DNA of 64,000 nucleotides from Rhipicephalus microplus. Its lineage: Eukaryota > Arthropoda > Arachnida > Ixodida > Ixodidae. Under the pieces are notes generated by a model that saw only the letters and a list, made by a program, of their open reading frames with translations, made no database searches and was not told the DNA's origin. Shown piece after piece: positions 8,696-18,749 of the stretch. The stretch covers positions 278,803,276 through 278,867,275 of the forward strand of contig NC_134710.1 of the NCBI RefSeq assembly GCF_043290135.1, read 5' to 3'. The position numbers and the translations under genes were made by a program. The stretch's first letter is position 1; every line of letters starts with the position of its first letter.

Positions 8696-8896
8696 CCTTT
8701 TTGGTCGGAGTATTAAATGCGGCTATGTGTTTGTATTGTTCGCATTTCTATTAAGCCAATTCCTTTCTCAAGCACGCCTGTTTATTAGACAACTTTAAAG
8801 TGTTGCCTAGTGTAGCCGGATCGTTGGTCTGACCACCCAGCCCTGTTGGCCGATGTCACTCCACACCCCATGATAATTATCATGCAACTGCGTGTC

Positions 8897-8968
8897 GGCT
8901 CGTTGGTCTAGGGGTATGATTCTTGCTTTGGGTGCGAGAGGTCCCGGGTTTAAATCCCGGACGAGCCC
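8897..8968 (+). tRNA. tRNA-Pro (TGG), B box changed
   Basis: Anticodon at 8929-8931; C28 to T and C55 to T. Confidence 0.6.
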
Positions 8969-9177
8969 TCGTTTTCCTTTTCGGTCGGAGTATTAAATGT
9001 GGCCATTTGTTTGTATTGTTCGCATTTCTATTAAGCAAAGTTTCTTTCTCAAGCACGCCTGTTTATTAGTCAACTTTAAAGTATTGTCTAGTGTGGCCGG
9101 ATCGTTGGCCTGACCACCCAGCCCTGTTGGCCGATGTCACTTCACACCCCAAGATAATTATCATAAAACTGCGCGTC

Positions 9178-9249
9178 GTCTCGTTGGTCTAGGGGTATGA
9201 TTCTCTCTTTGGGTGCGAGAGGTCCCGGGTTCAAATCCCAGACGAGCCC
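9178..9249 (+). tRNA. tRNA-Pro (TGG), GTCTCGT acceptor
   Basis: Anticodon at 9210-9212; mismatches 2:70, 29:39 and 49:63. Confidence 0.5.
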
Positions 9250-9456
9250 TCTCTTTCCTTTTTGGTCGGAGTAATAAATGCGGCCATATGTTTGTATTAT
9301 TCGCATTTCTATTAAGCAAAGTTCCTTTCTCAAGCATGCCTGTTTATTAGACAACTTTAAAGTGTCCTAGTGTGGCCGGATCGTTCGTCTGACCACCCAG
9401 CCCTGTTGGCCGATGTCACTCCACACCCCATGATAATTATCATGCAACTGCGTGTC

Positions 9457-9528
9457 GGCTCGTTGGTCTAGGGGTATGATTCTCGCTTTGGGTGCGAGAG
9501 GTCCCGGGTTCAAATCTCGGACGAGCCC
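9457..9528 (+). tRNA. tRNA-Pro (TGG)
   Basis: Anticodon at 9489-9491; T-stem wobble at 61. Confidence 0.82.
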
Positions 9529-9737
9529 ACGTTTTCCTTTTTGATCGGAATATTAAATGTGGTCATTTGTTTGTATTGTTCGCATTTCCATTAAGCAAAG
9601 TTCCTTTCTCAAGCACACCTGTTTATTAGACAACTTTAAAGTGTTGCCTAGTGTAGCCGGATCGTTGGTCTGACCACCCAGCCCTGTTGGCCGATGTCAC
9701 TCCACACCCCATGATAATTATCATGCAACTGCGTGTC

Positions 9738-9809
9738 GGCTCGTTGGTCTAGGCATATGATTCTCGCTTTGGGTGCGAGAGGTCCCGGGTTCAAATCCCG
9801 GACGTGCCC
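9738..9809 (+). tRNA. tRNA-Pro (TGG), D loop changed
   Basis: Anticodon at 9770-9772. D loop reads TCTAGGCATA, removing two of the four G; T-T mismatch at 4:68. Confidence 0.65.
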
Positions 9810-10018
9810 TCGTTTTCCTTTTTGGTCGGAGTAATAAATGTGGCCATTTGTTTGTATTGTTCGCATTTCTATTAAGCAAAGTTCCTTTCTCAAGCACGCC
9901 TGTTTATTAGACAACTTGAAAGTGTTGCCTAGTGTAGCCGGATCGTTGGTCTGACCACCCAGCCCTGTTGGCCGATGTCACTCCACACCCCATGATAATT
10001 ATCATGCAACTGCGTGTC

Positions 10019-10090
10019 GGCTCGTTGGTCTAGGGGTATGATTCTCGCTTTGGGTGCGAGAGGTCCCGGGTTCAAATCCCGGACGAGCCC
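10019..10090 (+). tRNA. tRNA-Pro (TGG), consensus copy
   Basis: Anticodon at 10051-10053; consensus body. Confidence 0.88.
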
Positions 10091-10299
10091 TCGTTTTCCT
10101 TTTCGGTCGCAGTATTAAATGTGGCCATTTGTTTGTATTGTTCGCATTTCTATTAAGCAAAGTTTCTTTCTCAAGCACGCCTGTTTATTAGACAACTTTA
10201 AAGTATTGTCTAGTGTGGCCGGATCGTTGGTCTGACCACCCAACCCTGTTGGCCGATGTCACTCCACACCCCATGATAATTATCATGAAACTGCGTGTC

Positions 10300-10371
10300 G
10301 GCTCGTTGGTCTAGGGGTATGATTCTCGCTTCGGGTGCGAGAGGTCCCGGTTTCAAATCCCGGACGAGCCC
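10300..10371 (+). tRNA. tRNA-Pro (CGG)
   Basis: Anticodon at 10332-10334; mismatch 52:60. Confidence 0.75.
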
Positions 10372-10573
10372 TCTTTTTGGTCGGAGTAATAAATGCGGCC
10401 ATTTGTTTGTATTGTTCGCATTTCTATTAGGTAAAGTTTCTTTCTCAACCACGCCTGTTTATTAGACAACTTTCAAGTGTTGCCTAGTGTGAACGGATCG
10501 TTGGTCTGACCACCCAGCCCTGTTGGCCGATGTCACTCCACACCCCATTATAATTATCATGCAACTGCGTGTA

Positions 10574-10645
10574 GGCTCGTTGGTCTAGGGGTATGATTCT
10601 CGCTTAGGGTGCGAGAGGTCCCGGGTTAAGATCCCAGACGAGCCC
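10574..10645 (+). tRNA. tRNA-Pro (AGG)-like, damaged T arm
   Basis: Anticodon at 10606-10608; C55 to A and mismatch 49:63. Confidence 0.5.
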
Positions 10646-10854
10646 TCTTTTTCCTTTTTGATCGGAGTATTAAATGCGGCCATTTGTTTGTATTGTTCGC
10701 ATTTCGATTAGGCAAAGTTTCTTTCTCAAGCACGCCTGTTTATTAGACAACTTTCAAGTGTTGCCTAGTGTGAACGGATCGTTGGTCTGACCACCCAGCC
10801 GTGTTGGCCGATGTCACTCCACACTCCATGATAATTATCATGCGGCTGCGTGTC

Positions 10855-10926
10855 GGCTCGTTGGTCTAGGGGTATGATTCTCGCTTAGGGTGCGAGAGGT
10901 CCCGGGTTCAAATTCCGGAGGAGCCC
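10855..10926 (+). tRNA. tRNA-Pro (AGG)
   Basis: Anticodon at 10887-10889; G-T wobble at 52:60 and a G-G mismatch at 6:66. Confidence 0.7.
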
Positions 10927-11136
10927 TGTTTTTCCTTTTTTGGTCGGAGTATTAAATGCGGCCATCTGTTTGTATTGTTCGCATTTCTATTAAGCAAAGT
11001 TCCTTTCTCAAGCACGCCTGTTTATTAGACATCTTTAAAGTATTGTCTAGTGTGGCCGGATCGTTGGTATGACCACCCAGCCCTGTTGACCGATGTTACT
11101 CCACACCCCATGATAATTATCATGAAACTGCGTGTC

Positions 11137-11208
11137 GGCTCGTTGGTCTAGGGGTATGATTCTCGCTTAGGGTGCGAGAGGTCCCGGGTTCAAATCCCGG
11201 GCGAGCCC
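11137..11208 (+). tRNA. tRNA-Pro (AGG)
   Basis: Anticodon at 11169-11171; A65 to G keeps a wobble at 7:65. Confidence 0.83.
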
Positions 11209-11417
11209 TCTTTTTCCTTTTTGGTCGGAGAATTAAATGCGGCCATTTGTTTGTATTGTTCGCATTTCTATTAAGCCAAGTTCCTTCCTCAAGCACGCCT
11301 GTTTATTAGACAACTTCAAAGTGTTGCCCAGTGTAGCCGGATCGTTGGTCTGACCACCCAGCCCTGTTGGCCGATGTCACTCCACACCCCATGATAATTA
11401 TCATGCAACTGCGTGTC

Positions 11418-11489
11418 GGCTCGTTGGTCTAGGGGTGTGATTCTCGCTTTGGGTGCGAGAGTTCCCGGGTTAAAATCCCGGACGAGCCC
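11418..11489 (+). tRNA. tRNA-Pro (TGG), B box changed
   Basis: Anticodon at 11450-11452; G45 to T and C55 to A. Confidence 0.55.
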
Positions 11490-11698
11490 TCGTTTTTCTT
11501 TTTGGTCGGAGTATTAAATATGGCCATATGTTTGTATTATTCGCATTTTTATTAAGCAAAGTTCCTTTCTCAAGCATGCCTCTTTATTAGACAACTTTAA
11601 AGTGTTGCCTAGTGTAGCCGGATCGTTGGTCTGACCACCCAGCCCTGTTGGCCGATGTCACTCCACACCCCATGATAATTATCATGCAACTGCGTGTC

Positions 11699-11760
11699 GG
11701 CTCGTTGGTCTAGGGGTATGATTCTCGCTTTGGCCCCGTGTTCAATTCCCGGACGAGCCC
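11699..11760 (+). pseudogene. tRNA-Pro pseudogene, 10 bp internal deletion
   Basis: Only 62 nt: sequence jumps from CGCTTTGG to CCCCGTGTTC, removing the 3' anticodon stem and variable bases. It also has T-stem and T-loop changes. Cannot fold as a tRNA. Confidence 0.85.
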
Positions 11761-11843
11761 TCGTTTTCCTTTTCGGTCGCAGTATTAAATGTGGCCATTT
11801 CTTAGTATTGTTCGCATTTCTATTAAGCAAAGGTCCTTTCTCA

Positions 11844-11904
11844 CATAATCATATAGTGGTTTTGGGACGTTAAACCCCACATATCAATCAATCAATCAAT
11901 CAAT
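11844..11904 (+). mobile_element. SINE-like 3' fragment with (TCAA)n tail
   Basis: Identical position and length to the copy at 5051; direct repeats at 11828-11843 and 11905-11920. Confidence 0.7.
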
Positions 11905-12046
11905 CAAAGTTCCTTTCTCAAGCACGCCTGTTTATTAGACAACTTTAAAGTGTTGCCTAGTGTAGCCGGATCGTTGGTCTGACCACCCAGCCCTGTTTGC
12001 TGATGTCACTCCACACCCCATGATAATTATCATGCAACTGCGTGTC

Positions 12047-12118
12047 GGCTCGTTGGTCTAGGGGTGTGATTCTCGCTTTGGGTGCGAGAGGTCCCGGGTT
12101 CAAATCCCGGACGAGCCC
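12047..12118 (+). tRNA. tRNA-Pro (TGG)
   Basis: Anticodon at 12079-12081; A20 to G only. Confidence 0.85.
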
Positions 12119-12327
12119 TTGTTTTCCTTTTTTGTCGGAGTAATAAATGTGGCCATATGTTTGTATTATTCGCATTTTTATTAAGCAAAGTTCCTTTCTC
12201 AAGCACGCCTGTTTATTAGACAACTTCAAAGTATTGTCTAGTGTGGCCGGATCGTTGGCCTGACCACCCAGCCCTGTTGGCCGATGTCACTCCACACCCC
12301 AATATAATTATCATGAAACTGCGCGTC

Positions 12328-12399
12328 GTCTCGTTGGTCTAGGGATACGATTCTCGCTTTGGGTGCGAGAGGTCCCGGGTTCAAATCCCTGACGAGCCC
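12328..12399 (+). tRNA. tRNA-Pro (TGG), GTCTCGT acceptor
   Basis: Anticodon at 12360-12362; mismatches 2:70 and 49:63 (G63 to T), T21 to C. Confidence 0.55.
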
Positions 12400-12608
12400 T
12401 CTCTTTCCTTTTTGGTCGGAGTAATAAATGCGGCCATATGTTTGTATTATTGGCATTTCTATTAAGCAAAGTTCCTTTCTCAAGCATGCCTGTTTATTAG
12501 ACAACTTTAAAGTGTTGCCTAGTGTGGCCGGATCGTTCGTCTGACCACCCAGCCCTGTTGGCCGATGTCACTCCACACCCCATGATAATTATCATGAAAC
12601 TGCGTGTC

Positions 12609-12680
12609 GGCTCGTTGGTCTAGGGGTATGATTCTCACTTAGGGTGCGAGAGGTCCCGGGTTCAAATCCCGGACGAGCCC
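12609..12680 (+). tRNA. tRNA-Pro (AGG)
   Basis: Anticodon at 12641-12643; A-C mismatch at 29:39 in the anticodon stem. Confidence 0.7.
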
Positions 12681-12889
12681 TCTTTTTCCTTTTTGGTCGG
12701 AGTATTCAATGCGGCCATTTGTTTGTATTGTTCGCATTTCTATTAAGCCAAGTTCCTTTCTCAAGCACGCCTGTTTATTAGACAACTTCAAAGTGTTGCC
12801 CAGTGTAGCCGGATCGTTGGTCTGACCACCCAGCCCTGTTGGCCGATGTCACTCCACACCCCATGATAATTATCATGCAACTGCGTGTC

Positions 12890-12961
12890 GGCTCGTTGGT
12901 CTAGGGGTGTGATTCTCGCTTTGGGTGCGAGAGGTCCCGGGTTCAAATCCCGGACGAGCCC
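12890..12961 (+). tRNA. tRNA-Pro (TGG)
   Basis: Anticodon at 12922-12924; A20 to G only. Confidence 0.85.
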
Positions 12962-13170
12962 TCGTTTTTCTTTTTGGTCGGAGTATTAAATGTGGCCATA
13001 TGTTTGTATTATTCGCATTTTTATTAAGCAAAGTTCCTTTCTCAAGCATGCCTCTTTATTAGACAACTTTAAAGTGTTGCCTAGTGTAGCCGGATCGTTG
13101 GTCTGACCACCCAGCCCTGTTGGCCGATGTCACTCCACACCCCATGATAATTATCATGCAAGTGCGTGTC

Positions 13171-13242
13171 GGCTCGTTGGTCCAGGGGTATGATTCTCGC
13201 TGTGGGTGCGAGAGGTCCCGGGTTCAAATCCCGGACGAGCCC
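13171..13242 (+). tRNA. tRNA-Pro (TGG), U33 lost
   Basis: Anticodon at 13203-13205. The base before the anticodon is G instead of the near-universal T, so the U-turn is likely lost; T13 to C in the A box. Confidence 0.55.
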
Positions 13243-13451
13243 TCGTTTTCCTTTTCGGTCGGAGTATTAAATGTGGCCATTTGTTTGTATTGTTCGCATT
13301 TCTATTAGGCAAAGTTTCTTTCTCAAGCACGCCTGTTTATTAGACAACTTTAAAGTGTTGCCTAGTGTAGCCGGATCGTTGATATGACCACCCAGCCCTG
13401 TTGGCCGATGTCACTCCACACCCCATGATAATTATCATGCAACTGCGTGTC

Positions 13452-13523
13452 GGCTCGTTGGTCTAGGGGTGTGATTCTCGCTTTGGGTGCGAGAGGTCCC
13501 GGGTTCAAATCCCGGACGAGCCC
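13452..13523 (+). tRNA. tRNA-Pro (TGG)
   Basis: Anticodon at 13484-13486; A20 to G only. Confidence 0.85.
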
Positions 13524-13732
13524 TCGTTTTCCTTTTCGGTCGGAGTATTAAATGTGGCCATTTGTTTGTATTGTTCGCATTTCTATTAGGCAAAGTTTCT
13601 TTCTCAAGCACGCCTGTTTATTAGTCAACTTTAAAGTATTGTCTAGTGTGGCCGGATTGTTCGTCTGACCATCCAGCCCTGTTGGCCGATGTCAATCCAC
13701 ACCCCATGATAATTATCATGCAACTGCGTGTC

Positions 13733-13804
13733 GGCTCGTTGGTCTAGGGGTATGATTCTCGCTTTGGGTGCGAGAGGTCCCGGGTTCAAATCCCGGACGA
13801 GCCC
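13733..13804 (+). tRNA. tRNA-Pro (TGG), consensus copy
   Basis: Anticodon at 13765-13767; consensus body. Confidence 0.88.
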
Positions 13805-14013
13805 TCGTTTTACTTTTTGATCGGAATATTAAATGTGGTCATTTGTTTGTATTGTTCGCATTTCAATTAAGCAAAGTTCCTTTCTCAAGCACACCTGTTT
13901 ATTAGACAACTTTAAAGTGTTGCCTAGTGTAGCCATATCGTTGGTCCGACCACCCAGCCCTGTTGGCCGATGTCACTCCACACCCCATGATAATTATCAT
14001 GCAACTGCGTGGC

Positions 14014-14085
14014 GGCTCGTTGGTCTAGGGGTATGATTCTCGCTTTGGGTGCGAGAGGTCCCGGGTTCAAATCCCGGATGAGCCC
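14014..14085 (+). tRNA. tRNA-Pro (TGG)
   Basis: Anticodon at 14046-14048; wobble at 6:66. Confidence 0.83.
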
Positions 14086-14294
14086 TCGTTTTCCTTTTTG
14101 GTCGGAGTATTAAATGTGGCCATATGTTTGTATTATTCGCATTTTTATTAAGCAAAGTTCCTTTCTCAAGCATGCCTGTTTATTAGACAACTTTAAAGTG
14201 TTGCCTAGTGTAGCCGGATCGTTGGTCTGACCACCCAGCCCTGTTGGCCGATGTCACTCCACACCCCATGATAATTATCATGCAACTGCGTGTC

Positions 14295-14366
14295 GGCTCG
14301 TTGGTCTAGGGGTATGATTCTCGCTTTGGGTGCGAGAGGTCCCGGTTTCAAATCCCGGACGAGCGC
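14295..14366 (+). tRNA. tRNA-Pro (TGG)
   Basis: Anticodon at 14327-14329; mismatches 52:60 and 1:71 (C71 to G). Confidence 0.65.
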
Positions 14367-14568
14367 TCTTTTTGGTCGGAGTAATAAATGCGGCCATTTG
14401 TTTGTATTGTTCGCATTTCTATTAGGTAAAGTTTCTTTCTCAACCACGCCTGTTTATTAGACAACTTTCAAGTGTTGCCTAGTGTGAACGGATCGTTGGT
14501 CTGACCACCCAGCCCTGTTGGCCGATGTTACTCCACACCCCATGATAATTATCATGCAACTGCGTGTA

Positions 14569-14639
14569 GGCTCGTTGGTCTAGGGTATGATTCTCGCTTC
14601 GGGTGCGAGGGGTCCCGGGTTCAAATCCCGGACGAGCCC
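14569..14639 (+). tRNA. tRNA-Pro (CGG), 71 nt
   Basis: Anticodon at 14600-14602. One G is missing from the D-loop G run and A43 is G; stems otherwise pair. First member of a 12-copy family. Confidence 0.78.
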
Positions 14640-14841
14640 TCTTTTTGATCGGAGTAATAACTGCAGCCATTTGTTTGTATTGTTCGCATTTCTATTAGGT
14701 AAAGTTTCTTTCTCAAGCACGCCTGTTTATTAGACAACTTTAAAGTATTGTCTAGTGTGGCCGGATCGTTGGTCTGACCACCCAACCCTGTTGGCCGATG
14801 TCACTCCACACCCCATGATAATTATCATGAAACTGCGTGTC

Positions 14842-14913
14842 GGCTCGTTGGTCTAGGGGTATGATTCTCGCTTCGGGTGCGAGAGGTCCCGGTTTCAAAT
14901 CCCGGACGAGCGC
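14842..14913 (+). tRNA. tRNA-Pro (CGG)
   Basis: Anticodon at 14874-14876; mismatches 52:60 and 1:71. Confidence 0.65.
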
Positions 14914-15115
14914 TCTTTTTGGTCGGAGTAATAAATGCGGCCATTTGTTTGTATTGTTCGCATTTCTATTAGGTAAAGTTTCTTTCTCAACCACGCCTGT
15001 TTATTAGACAACTTTCAAGTGTTGCCTAGTGTGAACGGATCGTTGATCTGACAACCCAGCCCTGTTGGCCGATGTCACTCCACACCCCATTATAATTATC
15101 ATGCAACTGCGTGTA

Positions 15116-15187
15116 GGCTCGTTGGTCTAGGGGTATGATTCTCGCTTAGGGTGCGAGAGGTCCCGGGTTAAGATCCCAGACGAGCCC
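15116..15187 (+). tRNA. tRNA-Pro (AGG)-like, damaged T arm
   Basis: Anticodon at 15148-15150; C55 to A and mismatch 49:63. Confidence 0.5.
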
Positions 15188-15392
15188 TCTTTTTCCTTTT
15201 TGGTCGGAGTATTAAATGCGGCCATTTGTTTGTATTGTTCACATTTCTATTAAGCAAAGTTCCTTTTTCAAGCCTGTTTATTAGACAAATATAAAGTATT
15301 GTCTAGTGTGAACGGATCGTTGGTCTGACCACCCAGCCCTGTTGGCCGATGTCACTCCACACCCCATGATAACTATCATGCAACTGCATGTA

Positions 15393-15464
15393 GGCTCGTT
15401 GGTCTAGGGGTATGATTCTCGCTTAGGGTGCGAGAGGTCCCGGGTTAAAATGCCGGACGAGCCC
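15393..15464 (+). tRNA. tRNA-Pro (AGG)-like, damaged T arm
   Basis: Anticodon at 15425-15427; C55 to A and mismatch 52:60 (C60 to G). Confidence 0.5.
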
Positions 15465-15673
15465 TCTTTTTCCTTTTTAGTCGGAGTATTAAATGCGGCC
15501 ATTTGTTTGTATTGTTCGCATTTCTATTAAGCAAAGTTCCTTTCTCAAGCACGCCTGTTTATTAGACAACTTTAAAGTATTGTCTAGTGTGGCCAGATCG
15601 TTGGTCTGTTCACCCAGCCCTGTTGGCCGATGTTACTCCACACCCCATGATAATTATCATGAAACTGCGCGTC

Positions 15674-15745
15674 GGCTCGTTGGTCTAGGGGTATGATTCT
15701 CGCTTCGGGTGCGAGAGGTCCCGGGTTGAATTCCCGAACGAGCCC
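15674..15745 (+). tRNA. tRNA-Pro (CGG), B box changed
   Basis: Anticodon at 15706-15708; C55 to G and mismatch 48:64. Confidence 0.55.
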
Positions 15746-15946
15746 CCTTTTTGTCGGAGTATTAAATGCGGCCATTTGTTTGTATTGTTCGCATTTCTAT
15801 TAAGCAAAGTTTCTTTCTCGAGCACGCCTGTTTATTAGACAACTTTCAAGTGTTGCCTAGTGTGAACGGATCGTTGGTCTGACCACCCAGCCCTGTTGGC
15901 CGATGTCACTCCACACCCCATGATAATTATCATGCAAATGCGTGTC

Positions 15947-16018
15947 GGCTCGTTGGTCTAGGGGTATGATTCTCGCTTAGGGTGCGAGAGGTCCCGGGTT
16001 CAAATCCCGGACGAGCCC
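15947..16018 (+). tRNA. tRNA-Pro (AGG), consensus copy
   Basis: Anticodon at 15979-15981; consensus body. Confidence 0.88.
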
Positions 16019-16227
16019 TCTTTTTCCTTTTTGGTCGGAGTAATAAATGCGGCCATTTGTTTGTATTGTTCGCATTTCTATTAGGCCAAGTTCCTTTCTC
16101 AAGCACGGCTGTTTATTAGACAACTACAAAGTATTGTCTAGTGTGGCCGGATCGTTGGTCTGACCACCCAGCCCTGTTGGCCGATGTCACTCCACACCCC
16201 ATGATAATTATCATGCAACTGCGTGTC

Positions 16228-16299
16228 GGCTCCTTGGTCTAGGGGTATGATTCTCGCTTTGGGTGCGAGAGGTCCCGGGTTCAAATCCCGGACGAGCCC
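16228..16299 (+). tRNA. tRNA-Pro (TGG)
   Basis: Anticodon at 16260-16262; acceptor mismatch 6:66 (G6 to C). Confidence 0.75.
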
Positions 16300-16508
16300 T
16301 CGTTTTCCTTTTTGATCGGAATATTAAATGGGGTCATTTGTTTGTATTGTTCGTATTTCTATTAAGCAAAGTTCCTTTCTCAAGCACACCTGTTTATTAG
16401 ACAACTTTAAAGTGTTGCCTAGTGTAGCCGGATCGTTGGTCTGACCACCCAGCCCTGTTGGCCGATGTCACTCCACACCCCTTGATAATTATCATACAAC
16501 TGCGTGTC

Positions 16509-16580
16509 GTTTCGTTGGTCTAGGGGTGTGATTCTCGCTTTGGGTGCGAGAGGTCCCGGGTTCAAATCCCGGATGAGCCC
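16509..16580 (+). tRNA. tRNA-Pro (TGG), weak acceptor
   Basis: Anticodon at 16541-16543; acceptor starts GTTTCGT, with C66 to T as well. Confidence 0.6.
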
Positions 16581-16789
16581 TTGTTTTCCTTTTTGGTCGG
16601 AGTATTAAATGTGGCCATATGTTTGTATTATTCGCATTTTTATTAAGCAAAGTTCCTTTCTCAAGCATGCCTGTTTATTAGACAACTTTAAAGTGTTGCC
16701 TGGTGTAGCCGGATCATTGGTCTGACCACCCAGCCCTGTTGGCCGATGTCACTCCACACCCCATGATAATTATCATGCAACTGCGTGTC

Positions 16790-16861
16790 GGCTCGTTGGT
16801 CTAGGGGTATGATTCTCGCTTAGGGTGCGAGAGGTCCCGGGTTAAGATCCCAGACGAGCCC
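16790..16861 (+). tRNA. tRNA-Pro (AGG)-like, damaged T arm
   Basis: Anticodon at 16822-16824; C55 to A and mismatch 49:63. Confidence 0.5.
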
Positions 16862-17070
16862 TCTTTTTCCTGTTTGGTCGGAGTATTAAATGCGGCCATT
16901 TGTTTGTATTGTTCGCATTTCTATTAGGCAAAGTTTCTTTCTCAAGCATGCCTGTTTATTAGACAAATATAAAGTATTGTCTAGTCTGGTCGGATCGTTG
17001 GTCTGAATGCCCAGCCCTGTTGGCCGATGTTACTCCACACCCCATGATAATTATCATGAAACTGCGTGCC

Positions 17071-17142
17071 GGCTCGTTGGTCTAGGGGTATGATTCTCGC
17101 TTAGGGTGCGAGAGATTCCGTGTTCAAATCCCGGACGAGCCC
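17071..17142 (+). tRNA. tRNA-Pro (AGG)
   Basis: Anticodon at 17103-17105. Variable and T-stem region reads GATTCCGTG, giving a mismatch at 51:61; B-box C kept. Confidence 0.65.
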
Positions 17143-17350
17143 TCTTTTTCCTTTTTGGTCGGAGTAATAAATGCGGCCATTTGTTTGTAATGTTCGCATT
17201 TCTATTAAGCAAAGTTCCTTTTTCAAGCATGCATTTTATTAGACAAATATAAAGTATTGTCTAGTCTGGCCGGATCGTTGGTCTGAACGCCCAGCCCTGT
17301 TGGCCGATGTTACTCCACACCCCATGATAATTATCATGAAACTGCGTGCC

Positions 17351-17422
17351 GGCTCGTTGGTCTAGGGGTATGATTCTCGCTTAAGGTGCGAGAGATTCCG
17401 TGTTCATTCCCCGGACGAGCCC
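17351..17422 (+). tRNA. tRNA-Pro body with AAG (Leu) anticodon
   Basis: Anticodon AAG at 17383-17385: loop TTAAGGT, one G-to-A step from AGG. T loop reads TTCATTC. It lacks the long variable arm and A discriminator expected of a leucine tRNA, so it is a mutated tRNA-Pro and probably a pseudogene. Confidence 0.6.
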
Positions 17423-17631
17423 TCTTTTTCCTTTTTGGTCGGAGTAATAAATGCAGCCATTTGTTTATATTGTTCGCATTTCTATTAAGCAAAGTTCCTT
17501 TCTCAAGCACGCCTGTTTATTAGACAACATTAAAGTATTGTCTAGTGTGGCCAGATCGTTGGTCTGACAACCCAGCCCTGTTAGCTGATGTTACTCCACA
17601 CCCCATGATAATTATCATGAAACTGCTTGTC

Positions 17632-17703
17632 GGCTCGTTGGTCTAGGGGTATGATTCTCGCTTTGGGTGCGAGAGGTCCCGGGTTCAAATCCCGGACGAG
17701 TCC
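17632..17703 (+). tRNA. tRNA-Pro (TGG)
   Basis: Anticodon at 17664-17666; wobble at 2:70 (C70 to T). Confidence 0.8.
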
Positions 17704-17913
17704 TCTTTTTCCTTTTTGGTCTTGAGTTATAAATGCGGCCATTTGTTTGTATTGTTCGACTTTCTATTAAGCAAAGTTCCTTTCTCAAGCACGCCTGCTT
17801 ATTAGACAACTTTAAAGTATTGTCTAGTGTGGCCGGATCGTTGGTCTGACCACACAGCCCTGTTGGCCGATGTCACTCCACACCCCATGATAATTATCAT
17901 GCAACTGCGTGTC

Positions 17914-17985
17914 GGCTCGGTGGTCTATGGGTATGATTCTCGCTTCGGGTGCGATAGGTCCCGGGTTCAAATCCCGGACGAGCCC
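17914..17985 (+). tRNA. tRNA-Pro (CGG), GGCTCGG acceptor
   Basis: Anticodon at 17946-17948; mismatches 7:65 and 26:42, D loop TCTATGGG. First of a recurrent CGG family. Confidence 0.65.
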
Positions 17986-18187
17986 TCTTTTTTGTTGGAG
18001 TATTAAATGCGGCCATTTGTTTGTATTGTTCGCATTTCTATTAAGCAAAGTTTCTTTCTGAAGCACGCCTGTTTATTAGACAACTTTAAAGTGTTGCCTA
18101 GTGTGAACGGATCGTTGGTCTGACCACCCAGCCCTGTTGGCCGATGTCACTCCACACCCCATGATAATTATCATGCAACTGCGTGTC

Positions 18188-18259
18188 GGCTCGTTGGTCT
18201 AGGGGTATGATTCTCGCTTTGGGTGCGAGAGGTCCCGGGCTCAAATACCGGACGAGCCC
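18188..18259 (+). tRNA. tRNA-Pro (TGG), T-loop change
   Basis: Anticodon at 18220-18222; T53 to C and mismatch 52:60 (C60 to A). Confidence 0.65.
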
Positions 18260-18468
18260 TCTTTTTCCTTTTTGGTCGGAGTATTAAATGCGGCCATATG
18301 TTTGTATTATTCGCATTTCTATTAAGCAAAGTTCCTTTCTCAAGCACGCCTGTTTATTAGACAACTTTAAAGTGTTGCCTAGTGTAGCCGGATCGTTGGT
18401 CTGACCACCCAGCCCTGTTGGCCGATGTCACTCCACGTCCCATGATAATTATCATGAAACTGCGCGTC

Positions 18469-18540
18469 GGCTCGTTGGTCTATGGGTATGATTCTTGCTT
18501 AGGATGCGAGAGGTCCCGGGTTCAAATCCCGGACGAGCCC
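18469..18540 (+). tRNA. tRNA-Pro (AGG), G37 replaced by A
   Basis: Anticodon at 18501-18503; loop TTAGGAT, so the base 3' to the anticodon is A instead of G. D loop TCTATGGG. First of 11 such copies. Confidence 0.68.
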
Positions 18541-18749
18541 TCTTTTTCCTTTTTGGTCGGAGTATAAAATGCGGCCATTTGTTTGTATTCTTCGCATTTC
18601 TATTAAGCAAAGTTTCTTTCTCAAGCACGCCTGTTTATTAGACAACTTTCAAGTGTTGCCTAGTGTGAACGGATCGTTGGTCTGACCACCCAGCCCTGTT
18701 GGCCGATGTTACTCCACACCCCATGATAATTATCATGCAACTGCGTGTA

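Larger units (their letters stand above)
11640..14360 (+). repeat. higher-order block, duplicated at about 37557-40277
   Basis: Ten tRNA positions and the SINE fragment recur at an exact offset of 25,917 bp. The first part also recurs at 30.3-32.1 kb (offset 18,663). Confidence 0.85.
14450..17830 (+). repeat. higher-order block, duplicated at about 22522-25902
   Basis: Twelve consecutive units match at a constant offset of 8,072 bp. The first 2.2 kb also recurs at 19.74-21.98 kb (offset 5,290). Confidence 0.85.

Noticed and set aside
13120..13308. Plus-strand ORFs of 62-86 codons (for example 13120, 15493, 57639)
   Set aside because: They read through spacer and tRNA, exist only in units with chance stop-free frames, and repeat only because blocks are duplicated.
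17351..17422. Genuine tRNA-Leu gene
   Set aside because: AAG is present, but the 5 nt variable region, C discriminator and proline-type body rule out a normal leucine tRNA.
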